Source: CAZOWW01 sp964583765
GTDB taxonomy: Bacteria; Actinomycetota; Actinomycetes; Actinomycetales; Kineosporiaceae
Length of the DNA: 64,000 nucleotides
Direction of reading: 5' to 3'
Assembly: GCA_964583765.1 (NCBI GenBank)
Contig: CAZOWW010000014.1
Coordinates: 3,350 to 67,349 of the forward strand
Shown: positions 9,143 to 16,002 of the stretch, piece after piece
Position numbering within the stretch: position 1 is the stretch's first letter
Layout of the letters: every line of letters begins with the position of its first letter
Notes under the pieces: model-generated
Databases searched by the model: none
What the model saw: the letters and a program-made list of their open reading frames with translations, nothing else
Told to the model about the DNA's origin: nothing
Translations under genes and position numbers: made by a program

Positions 9143-9434
9143 GGCGGTGCGTCACTCCTTGTCGGTGGCCTGGGTGGCCGCGTGCGGTGGCTCGTTCCGG
9201 CGATGGCACGATGCTCACCAGGCGCCGTGGCGTGTCGGCAGTGCGACGAGGTCGATGATCGGCGTCGACTGTCCAGTATGACCCACGGGGTGCGGTGACA
9301 CCCCGCATGGACGCGGCTCGGTATCGAAATGACATGTGGCGGTCGGGTACGACCGGGCGGCTACGGTACTCGCCGCCCCGGGTCTGCGGGCGGACACGAC
9401 ACCACACGAAGTGAACCGGGACCGAGGAGTCAGG
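9143..9434. promoter_or_regulatory. divergent pepA-gcvT intergenic region
   Basis: This 292-nt gap holds the promoters for pepA (minus) and gcvT (plus). A TACGGT hexamer at 9361-9366 is a plausible -10 for gcvT with a leader of about 60 nt. I looked for a glycine riboswitch and saw none of its conserved core. Confidence 0.4.
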
Positions 9435-10556
9435 ATGGGCGAGGCACACGAGGACGGCGCCCTGCGCCGCACACCCCTGGCGGGGGCCCACGAGTCGCTG
9501 GGGGCCAAGTCGGCCGACTTCGGTGGCTGGTGGATGCCCGTCGAGTACGCCGGGGGCGGTGTGCTGGCCGAGCACGCCGCGGTGCGGGAGCGGGTCGGAC
9601 TGTTCGACGTCAGCCACCTGGGCACGCTGCTGGTCACCGGTCCCGGTGCCGCCGAACTGGTGGACTCCTGCCTGACGAACGACCTCGCCCGGATCGGGCC
9701 GGGGCAGGCGCAGTACACGCTGTGCTGTGACGAGCGGGGCGGGATCGTCGACGACCTGATCGCCTACCTGCGGGGCCCGGAGGAGGTCCTCCTGATCCCG
9801 AACGCGGCGAACAACCGCCAGGTGGCGGACCTGCTCCGCGAGGCGGCCCCGGTCGGGGTCCGGGTGCACGACCGGCACGAGGACGTCGCGATCCTGGCGG
9901 TGCAGGGGCCGCGGAGTGACGAGGTGCTCCGCACGGTGGGTCTGCCGACCGGTCACGACTACCTGCACTTCCGGGACACCCGGTGGCAGGGCGCGGAGGT
10001 GACGGTCTGCCGCACCGGCTACACGGGGGAACGTGGCTACGAGGTGCTCGTGCCCGCGGGGTCGGCCCAGGAGTGCTGGCAGGCGTTGCTGGAGACGGTG
10101 TCCGCCCGGGACGGGCGCCCCTGCGGCCTGGGCGCCCGGGACACCCTGCGGACGGAGATGGGGTACCCGCTGCACGGACATGAGCTCAGCCGGGAGATCA
10201 CCCCGGTCCAGGCACGCCTGGCCTGGGCCGTGGGCTGGGGCAAGCCGCGCTTCTGGGGACGTCAGGCCCTGCTCGACGAGCGGGAGCGCGGGGCGGAACG
10301 GTCGGCCTGGGGTCTCCTCGCCCGGCAGCGGGGGGTCCCTCGCCCGGACATGGTGGTGCGTGACGGCGAGGGCGTGGCCCTCGGACGGACGACGTCGGGA
10401 ACCTTCTCGCCGACGCTCGGCGCCGGCATCGCCCTGGCCCTGCTGGACCGGGGAGTCCGCGGCGGCGATCAGGTGTCGGTGGACGTGCGGGGCCGGGCCC
10501 TCGCCTGCGAGGTGGTGCGGCCCCCCTTCGTGCGGACGGCCGTGCGTACGGACTGA
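9435..10556 (+). CDS. gcvT: glycine cleavage system T protein (aminomethyltransferase)
   Basis: 373 aa, normal length. It transfers the methylene group from aminomethyl-lipoyl H-protein to tetrahydrofolate, releasing ammonia. Features: N-terminal PLAGAHESLGAKSADFGGWWMPVEY, GLFDVSHLG, folate-binding RTGYTGERGYEVL, LGARDTLRTEMGYPLHGHE, and the C-terminal barrel GRTTSGTFSPTL. The ATG at 9435 is preceded by GAGGAG; the upstream in-frame extension to 9336 lacks homology. gcvP and gcvH are not in the window; lpdA (L protein) is close by. Confidence 0.94.
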   Translation: MGEAHEDGALRRTPLAGAHESLGAKSADFGGWWMPVEYAGGGVLAEHAAVRERVGLFDVSHLGTLLVTGPGAAELVDSCLTNDLARIGPGQAQYTLCCDERGGIVDDLIAYLRGPEEVLLIPNAANNRQVADLLREAAPVGVRVHDRHEDVAILAVQGPRSDEVLRTVGLPTGHDYLHFRDTRWQGAEVTVCRTGYTGERGYEVLVPAGSAQECWQALLETVSARDGRPCGLGARDTLRTEMGYPLHGHELSREITPVQARLAWAVGWGKPRFWGRQALLDERERGAERSAWGLLARQRGVPRPDMVVRDGEGVALGRTTSGTFSPTLGAGIALALLDRGVRGGDQVSVDVRGRALACEVVRPPFVRTAVRTD

Positions 10557-10609
10557 TCAGGGCACGCGCTGGGTCCAGAGGCACGGGCTGGTCAGGGCCC
10601 GGGTCGGGG

Positions 10610-11416
10610 TCAGGTCGCGAGCACGAGCAGGCAGGTCGTGGTCGCGGCCTCGACACAGGCTCCGAGCACGTCCCCGGTGATCCCTCCCAGGCGTGCCACG
10701 ACGCGCCGGGTGAGCAGCACCCCCGTGGTCGCAGCCGCGACGGCCGCCAGGCCGCCGCGCCACCAGTCCAGGCCGGCGGTGGCCGCGCCGAGACCGCAGG
10801 CCCCGATGAGCACCGCCCAGACGCCTGCGGCGAGTGAGGACGGCACCGTACCGGCGACCATGGCCCCGAGGCCGCCGGGCCGTGCGGCCGGGACACCGCG
10901 CCGGCAGGCCAGGGTGAGGGCGCCGCGACCGACCGGACCGGCGAGGAGCAGCACCGCCCCGCCACCGGGTCCGGCCGCGGCCTGCGTGAGTGCCGCGAAC
11001 TGCACGAGGAGCACGCACACGAGGGTGGCCGTGCCGGCCGGGCCGCTGTTGCCCGACCGCATGATCTCCAGCGCTCGCTGCGGCCGGTAGGAGGCGGCCA
11101 GGCCGTCCGCCGTGTCCGAGAGGCCGTCGAGGTGCAGGCCCCGGCTGCCCCAGGCCAGGACCGCGAGGGCGAGCGCGGCGGCCGGGAGGACCCCGAGGTG
11201 ACAGGCCCGGGCGAGGACGAGGGCGCCCGCGGCCACCGCCCCCAGACCCAGCCCGGTCAGCGGCGCCAGGGTCATCGCGCGACCGGCCGCGCGACGGTCG
11301 ACCGAGCGCGGGGGAGGTACCGGCAACCGGGTGAGCGTGCCGACGGACAGGCACACCGCGTCGGACCAGCGGGAGCGAGTGTGCGCGTCGGCCACGGGGG
11401 TCTCCGGAGCGGTCAT
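10610..11416 (-). CDS. cobS: adenosylcobinamide-GDP ribazoletransferase (cobalamin synthase)
   Basis: Integral membrane enzyme that joins adenosylcobinamide-GDP and alpha-ribazole (or its phosphate) in the last step of nucleotide-loop assembly, 268 aa. Diagnostic features are the acidic motif GLHLDGLSDTADGL in the first third, RSGNSGPAGTATL, GGITGDVLGACVE near the C-terminus, and several Ala/Leu-rich membrane helices. The ATG at 11416 lies 7 nt after the stop of the cobT-like gene. It is the last gene of the cobU-cobT-cobS minus-strand operon. Confidence 0.92.
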   Translation of the reverse strand: MTAPETPVADAHTRSRWSDAVCLSVGTLTRLPVPPPRSVDRRAAGRAMTLAPLTGLGLGAVAAGALVLARACHLGVLPAAALALAVLAWGSRGLHLDGLSDTADGLAASYRPQRALEIMRSGNSGPAGTATLVCVLLVQFAALTQAAAGPGGGAVLLLAGPVGRGALTLACRRGVPAARPGGLGAMVAGTVPSSLAAGVWAVLIGACGLGAATAGLDWWRGGLAAVAAATTGVLLTRRVVARLGGITGDVLGACVEAATTTCLLVLAT

Positions 11417-11423
11417 GATCCGG

Positions 11424-12317
11424 TCACCGGTCCTGCAGGAGCAGGGCCGATCCCTCCAGCACGGCCAGGCCGAGCCGGGCACCGGTGCCGTCCTCGATGC
11501 GCAGATCGAACTGGTGCAGCGGTTCCAGCCGGAGGTTGGCCAGGATGCGCGTGTGCAGCGGCTGCGTACTGCCCTGGGCGGCGAGCCACCAGCCGGAGGC
11601 GGTCTCGGCGACCTCCCGGGCGAGCAACCCCGCCGCCCCGGCACCGGGACCGTCCAGGATCGCCGGGGTGCGTCGCCCGGCCGCGACGAGCAGGGCCGCG
11701 GTCGCCGCGGCCAGGGGGAGATCCCCGATCGCCAGCAGCAGCTCGCCCACGTCGTGCCGGACCGTCCTCGCCCGCACCAGGCCGTCGCGCAACCCCGCGA
11801 CCTGAGCCGTCCAGGTGGCGTCGTCCAGCCCGGACCTGCTGGGCCTGCCGACGGCATCGACCGGGTCCATGCGCAGCAGGGCGGCTGCGGCCACCGCCGC
11901 CGGCAGGGTGCCCGGCACCGAGAGGAGCAGCAGTTCCACCCCGGAGTCGACGGCGGCGTCCACCTGCGTGACCGCCCAGCGCAGCGCGACGTCGAGCAGA
12001 GCGCCGGGCGCGGGGTCGGTGGCGTCGAGCTGCGGATCGGCCGGGCGCCGGGGCAGGGGCAGCGTGTCGACCCGGGCCGCGGTCGCCGGCAGCAGCGGCC
12101 ACTGCGGTTCCGCGCCCAGGTGCAGCGCACGCAGGGGCGCCGGGGCGCGCTCGTCGGCGTGGACCCCCGCCCACCACGCGGCGACCTCCCCGAGTCGACC
12201 GGCGCGGGTACCGACCGTCGAGCGCAGCCGGGTCGTGGCCCGTGCCCGGACGCCGGCATCGGGTGCCCGCACGAGACTCCCCAGGCCGCCGAGGCTGGGC
12301 GCGACGGGCGTCACCAT
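11424..12317 (-). CDS. CobT-like phosphoribosyltransferase homologue, active site altered
   Basis: 297 aa, shorter than typical CobT (about 350). CobT makes alpha-ribazole phosphate from nicotinate mononucleotide and 5,6-dimethylbenzimidazole. Position between cobU and cobS and the C-terminal pattern (TPAILDGPGAGAAGLL, then LRLEPLHQFDLRIEDGTGA) identify the family. The usual N-terminal KPPGSLGRLE and ADHG motifs are absent. The GEMGIGNTT loop is replaced by LLLLSVPGTLPAA. The normal GEGTGA motif, which holds the general base Glu317 in Salmonella CobT, reads EDGTGA, putting Asp at that position. The start ATG at 12317 overlaps the cobU end by 7 nt. It may be an inactive or re-specialised CobT. 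Confidence 0.7.
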   Translation of the reverse strand: MVTPVAPSLGGLGSLVRAPDAGVRARATTRLRSTVGTRAGRLGEVAAWWAGVHADERAPAPLRALHLGAEPQWPLLPATAARVDTLPLPRRPADPQLDATDPAPGALLDVALRWAVTQVDAAVDSGVELLLLSVPGTLPAAVAAAALLRMDPVDAVGRPSRSGLDDATWTAQVAGLRDGLVRARTVRHDVGELLLAIGDLPLAAATAALLVAAGRRTPAILDGPGAGAAGLLAREVAETASGWWLAAQGSTQPLHTRILANLRLEPLHQFDLRIEDGTGARLGLAVLEGSALLLQDR

Positions 12318-13636
12318 GTGCAGGCCGAGAGGTCCAGCACCCGACCGGCCGCGACGAGCAGAACCCGGTCGCTGGCCGCCGCGATGCGTCGGTTGAGGCG
12401 GGCGAGCAGGTCCTGGAAGGCGCGGGCACCGGACGAGGTCGCCACGAGCCCCCACCCGACCTCGTCGCTGACCGCCACCACCGGCATCTCGGCGGCGCAC
12501 CAGGCATCCACGACCGCGTCCACCTCCCGCGAGATCCGGTCCCGCCAGTGGTCCGGCGCCTGCCCGCCCGAGGTGGCGGGGGACCGTCCCGGGGCATCAT
12601 CCCAGGCACCGAGGCGGTCCAGGGCACCGGCCAGCCAGGTCCCGAGCGCGTCGACGAGTACCGGCGTGCGGGCGTCCCCGGACCCCAGCGCCGTGACGAG
12701 GTCGCCGGTCTCCTCGGTGGACCACCAGGGCGGCCGGCGGGAGCGGTGGGCGGCGACGCGTGCGGCCCACTCGGTGTCCAGGGCGGTGGCGGCCGGACCG
12801 GTGGCCAGGTAGCGCACCGCGGGGCAGGTGGCGAGGAGGTCCTCGGCGACCTGCGACTTGCCCGAGCCCGACCCGCCGAGGACGAGGGTGCGGGTGGGAG
12901 CGGCGGGCGATGTCCCGGAGCCTGAGGCAGGTGTCCCCTGCGCGGCCGATCTCCCGCGCGTCACGTGCGTCTCGCCCGTCCCAGGCGCGGCGGAGACCTG
13001 CTGGCCGGGCGCCAGCGGGGTGAACCCCCAGGCGCGGATCCTGCCCGCGGCGAGGGAAGCCAGGTCGTTCGGTTCGCCGGGGTGGGCGAGCACGAGCGCG
13101 CAGTCGGGCGCGAGCAGGCCGTGCCGGCGTAGTTCCGCGACCGGGTGGGCGTAGCGGACGGCAGGCAGGAGGTCCCCATCCGGACGCGCGGTCCTCCCGG
13201 TCCGGTGTGCGCTGCCCAGCACGAGCGCCTGCAGCCCGTGCCGGGGGACCAGCGCGGTGAGCCGCTCGACCAGCGTGGGCGGCAGCGGCGGATCCGGCAC
13301 CCACAGGGCACGGCCGGCTGCCGGGGAGCTCACGAGCAGTGCCGTTCCCACCTGTCCCACCTGCAGCACGGTTCCCCCCTGCAGCACCTGTCGCGCCGAC
13401 AAGCCGGTTCCTGCCTGCAACAGGGTCTCGTCAGGTCCCCGGGATCCGATGGTTCCGGCGTCTGTGGGTCTGGCATCTGTGGTGCCGGTGTCGGTGGTGC
13501 CGGCGTCGGTTTCGGCGGGAGCGACCCTGCGGGTCCACCCGTCCGCGAAGAACTCCAGGACGTCCCCGCCGGGAGCACGGATCTGCATCGGGCCCGGGAG
13601 CCCGGGCTGCGGGGCGGTGCCGGGACGGTTCCGCAT
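12311..13636 (-). CDS. cobU: CobU-type adenosylcobinamide kinase/guanylyltransferase with extra N-terminal domain
   Basis: 441 aa. The C-terminal roughly 180 residues are CobU: P-loop LVLGGSGSGKSQVAE, VRYLATGP, DTEWAARVAAHRSRRP, VLVDALGTWLAG, and SDEVGWGLV followed by FQDLLARLNRRIA. This enzyme phosphorylates and guanylylates adenosylcobinamide. The N-terminal roughly 230 residues resemble the degenerate metallo-beta-lactamase-like domain fused to CobU in streptomycetes (as I recall it), interrupted by a Thr/Asp/Gly repeat stretch (TTDTGTTDARPTDAG). I chose the ATG at 13636 because GGAGGTCCG immediately precedes it; the frame is open to 13849. First gene of the cobU-cobT-cobS operon; no cobalamin riboswitch is seen upstream. 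Confidence 0.88.
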   Translation of the reverse strand: MRNRPGTAPQPGLPGPMQIRAPGGDVLEFFADGWTRRVAPAETDAGTTDTGTTDARPTDAGTIGSRGPDETLLQAGTGLSARQVLQGGTVLQVGQVGTALLVSSPAAGRALWVPDPPLPPTLVERLTALVPRHGLQALVLGSAHRTGRTARPDGDLLPAVRYAHPVAELRRHGLLAPDCALVLAHPGEPNDLASLAAGRIRAWGFTPLAPGQQVSAAPGTGETHVTRGRSAAQGTPASGSGTSPAAPTRTLVLGGSGSGKSQVAEDLLATCPAVRYLATGPAATALDTEWAARVAAHRSRRPPWWSTEETGDLVTALGSGDARTPVLVDALGTWLAGALDRLGAWDDAPGRSPATSGGQAPDHWRDRISREVDAVVDAWCAAEMPVVAVSDEVGWGLVATSSGARAFQDLLARLNRRIAAASDRVLLVAAGRVLDLSACTW

Positions 13637-13781
13637 CGGACCTCCGGGGCGGACGGTCGGGGACGGTGGGAAAGGGCGGGCCCGACGGACGGGTGACGGG
13701 GGACGAGGGCGAGAACAGGGCCGAGGGAAACCGGCAAGCGATGGTCGGGGCGGAAAGAGGCGGACGGTCGCGTGGGCCGCG

Positions 13782-13787
13782 TACGGT
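13782..13787 (+). promoter_or_regulatory. -10 element TACGGT, leaderless promoter
   Basis: TANNNT hexamer ending 6 nt before the ATG at 13794. There is no Shine-Dalgarno sequence, consistent with transcription starting at the A of the start codon. Confidence 0.6.
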
Positions 13788-13793
13788 GTGCCC

Positions 13794-14006
13794 ATGAGTG
13801 CGTGGACATGGCGTCTGGAGAGTCTGGACGGGCGAGAGGTCGAGGTCACGGACCTCGCCGGCCTGTCCTTCCCCAGCCAGGCCGAGGCCGAGTCCTGGGT
13901 CGGCGAATCCTGGCACGACCTGCTCGAGCGCGGCGTGGATCAGGTGAGCCTGTTCGAGGACGGGAACACCGTCTACGGGCCGATGAGCCTGCGCCCGGCC
14001 GGCTGA
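13794..14006 (+). CDS. small conserved actinobacterial protein
   Basis: 70 aa: starts MSAWTWRLESLDGREV and ends TVYGPMSLRPAG. It is acidic and soluble, with a FPSQAEAESWVGESW core rich in Trp and acidic residues. Such small proteins are common in actinobacteria and have no known function. It appears leaderless, with TACGGT 6 nt upstream of the ATG. It is divergent from cobU and convergent with the aldo/keto reductase. The frame is open far upstream (to 13257) but that part is antisense to cobU. Confidence 0.75.
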   Translation: MSAWTWRLESLDGREVEVTDLAGLSFPSQAEAESWVGESWHDLLERGVDQVSLFEDGNTVYGPMSLRPAG

Positions 14007-14039
14007 GCCTGCACCGACCGGGCGCGGATGCCCCTGGGT

Positions 14040-15050
14040 TCAGCAGGGGCGTCGGCTGGGCGACTGGCGTGCGGTCATCGCGGGATCGCGCTCGACCACG
14101 TCCCCCAGCACCGCGTCGACGCGGGCGACGAGGTCGGCGTCGAGCTGGACCCCGGAGGCCGTGACATTGCTGCGCACCTGCTCCGGGCGGGAGGCGCCGA
14201 TGATGGCGGACGCCACGTTGTCGTTCTGCAGCACCCAGGCCAGGGCAAGGGTGGTCAGGGAGATCCCGGCCTCGTCGGCGAGCTTCCCGAGATCCTGTAC
14301 CCGTGCCAGGACCTCCTCACGCAGCAGGCCCTGGATGAAGCGCGCGCCGCTGCGCTCGTCGGTCGCGCGCGAGCCCGCGGGCGGCGGCTGCCCCGGCAGG
14401 TACTTGCCCGTGAGCACGCCCTGGGCCAGCGGCGACCAGACGATCTGGGAGAGACCCAGCTCGCGGCAGGTCGGGACGACCTCCTCCTCGATCACCCGCC
14501 AGAGCAGCGAGTACTGCGGCTGGCTGGAGATCAACGGCACGTGGAGCTCGCGGGCCAGCGCGGCGGCCTCGCGGATCTGGGCCGCGGTCCACTCGCTGAC
14601 GCCGATGTAGAGGGCCTTGCCGGAACGGACGACGTCGGCGAAGGCGAGCATCGTCTCCTCGAGCGGCGTCTCGGCGTCGTAGCGGTGCGCCTGGTAGAGG
14701 TCGACGTAGTCGGTGCGCAGGCGCCGCAGGGAGCCGTCGATCGACTCGAGGATGTGCTTGCGGGACAGTCCGCAGTCGTTGGGGCCTCCGGGACCTGTGG
14801 GCCAGTAGACCTTGGTGAAGATCTCCAGGCTCTCCCGTCGTTGACCCGCCAGGGCCTCGCCCAGCACCGTCTCCGCGGCGGTGTTGGCGTAGACGTCGGC
14901 GGTGTCGAACGAGGTGATGCCCACGTCCAGGGCTGCCTGCACGCAGGTGGTGGCCACGTCGTTCTCCACCTGGGAACCGTGCGTGATCCAGTTGCCGTAC
15001 GTGAACTCACTGATCTTGAGGCCGCTGCGGCCGAGATACCGGTGCTTCAT
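14040..15050 (-). CDS. aldo/keto reductase, Kv-beta/YghZ-like
   Basis: NADPH-dependent TIM-barrel oxidoreductase, 336 aa. The catalytic tetrad is visible: Asp in SFDTADVYANT, Tyr in the same motif, Lys in IFTKVYWPTG and His in DLYQAHRYD. A Ser/Arg-rich coenzyme loop sits near IIGASRPEQVRSN. The sequence is closest to the bacterial relatives of voltage-gated K+ channel beta subunits; the substrate is unknown. The start ATG at 15050 has TAGGGT exactly 6 nt upstream, so the transcript is probably leaderless. An array of ACCGGT sites lies 60-165 nt upstream. Confidence 0.9.
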   Translation of the reverse strand: MKHRYLGRSGLKISEFTYGNWITHGSQVENDVATTCVQAALDVGITSFDTADVYANTAAETVLGEALAGQRRESLEIFTKVYWPTGPGGPNDCGLSRKHILESIDGSLRRLRTDYVDLYQAHRYDAETPLEETMLAFADVVRSGKALYIGVSEWTAAQIREAAALARELHVPLISSQPQYSLLWRVIEEEVVPTCRELGLSQIVWSPLAQGVLTGKYLPGQPPPAGSRATDERSGARFIQGLLREEVLARVQDLGKLADEAGISLTTLALAWVLQNDNVASAIIGASRPEQVRSNVTASGVQLDADLVARVDAVLGDVVERDPAMTARQSPSRRPC

Positions 15051-15109
15051 GTCTCGACCCTAGGACAGAGGCTCAGGCCCGCCGGGCACCCCTCTCCGGG
15101 GCCGGTCGC

Positions 15110-15223
15110 ACCGGTGTCGGGTGTGTCGCACCGGTTTCCGGCAGAGCGTCCCTCGTCCGATGGGGCGAACCGGTGTCCGGGAGGGGCGAACCGGTATCGG
15201 AAGGGGCGAACCGGTGCCCGGGA
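15110..15223. repeat. ACCGGT sites at about 20-nt period
   Basis: ACCGGT occurs at 15110, 15130, 15169, 15190 and 15210, spaced 20, 39, 21 and 20 nt. The last three are within near-identical units starting GGGGCGAACCGGT. The array lies upstream of the aldo/keto reductase and downstream of the DUF3043 gene. It could be an operator array or a decayed minisatellite. Confidence 0.65.
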
Positions 15224-15234
15224 AGAGGCCCGGG

Positions 15235-15873
15235 TCAGCGGGCGAGCTCGCCGCGCTTGACCCTCGCCCGGGGCAGGCGGGAACGACGCAGCTGCAGCGC
15301 ACGCAACATGCCGTAGGCGCCGGCTCCGGGCGCGCCGGTGGCGTTCGGCCGGAACTTGTCCTGCACGAGACGGGTGATCCGGCGGCGCAGGAGCACCGAG
15401 TCGGTGATCACCGCGATGATGAAGGCGTAGAGCAGCAGCGTGCTGAGCCCCTGGATCAGCGGGGCGCCGGTGATCGACATGAGCAGCAGGAAGAGCGCCA
15501 CCGGCATCATGTACTCGCCCAGGGACCGGCGGGAGTCGACGTAGTCGCGCACCCAGGCACGCACCTCGCCCTGGTCGCGCGCGGGCAGGTTGCTCCCGTC
15601 GCCGGAGGCGAGCGCCACCCGCTGCTTGCGCGCCTGCGCGGACTTCTCCGCCTTCAGCTCGCGGCGAGCGGCCTTGCGCTCCTCGCGCGTGGCCGCCTTG
15701 GCGAGCCGGATCTGGGCCGCGCTGCGGGCACTGGCCCCGACGATGGGGGTGCGGTTGCGTTGTTCCTGCTCACGCCGGCGAGGCGTGGCACGTCCCTTCC
15801 CCGATTCCTTGACCTGGGGGGAGGCAACCTCGACTGCGGGCTGTGACTGCTGGGGCCTGGTCCGTCCGAACAC
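15235..15873 (-). CDS. DUF3043 membrane protein
   Basis: 212 aa. The N-terminal half is basic and cytosolic (Gln/Arg/Lys-rich, with ATREERKAARRELKAEKSAQARK likely helical). It is followed by RAWVRDYVDSRRSLGEYMMP and two hydrophobic segments (about residues 130-175), then a basic C-terminal tail. This layout matches DUF3043, found only in actinobacteria and of unknown function. I chose the GTG at 15873 because TACCCT (15885-15880 on the minus strand) ends exactly 6 nt upstream, the leaderless pattern; the frame is open to 15930. Confidence 0.85.
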   Translation of the reverse strand: MFGRTRPQQSQPAVEVASPQVKESGKGRATPRRREQEQRNRTPIVGASARSAAQIRLAKAATREERKAARRELKAEKSAQARKQRVALASGDGSNLPARDQGEVRAWVRDYVDSRRSLGEYMMPVALFLLLMSITGAPLIQGLSTLLLYAFIIAVITDSVLLRRRITRLVQDKFRPNATGAPGAGAYGMLRALQLRRSRLPRARVKRGELAR

Positions 15874-15879
15874 GGGTCC

Positions 15880-15885
15880 AGGGTA
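15880..15885 (-). promoter_or_regulatory. -10 element TACCCT for the DUF3043 gene
   Basis: Hexamer with the 6-nt spacing to the GTG at 15873 that recurs across this window. No Shine-Dalgarno sequence is present. Confidence 0.6.
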
Positions 15886-16002
15886 CGGGGTGGACGCTCT
15901 GCCCATGTGCGGACCCGTCCACCGCCTCACCCCGACGGCGGTACCGCCCCTGCGGAGGGCGGTTCCGGGCCGTGGTCCGGCAGAGACCCGGTCGCGGAGC
16001 CC

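Noticed and set aside
13637..13793. Cobalamin riboswitch ahead of cobU
   Set aside because: No B12-box-like core is seen, and a strong Shine-Dalgarno site lies right at the start after an unstructured pyrimidine-rich leader.
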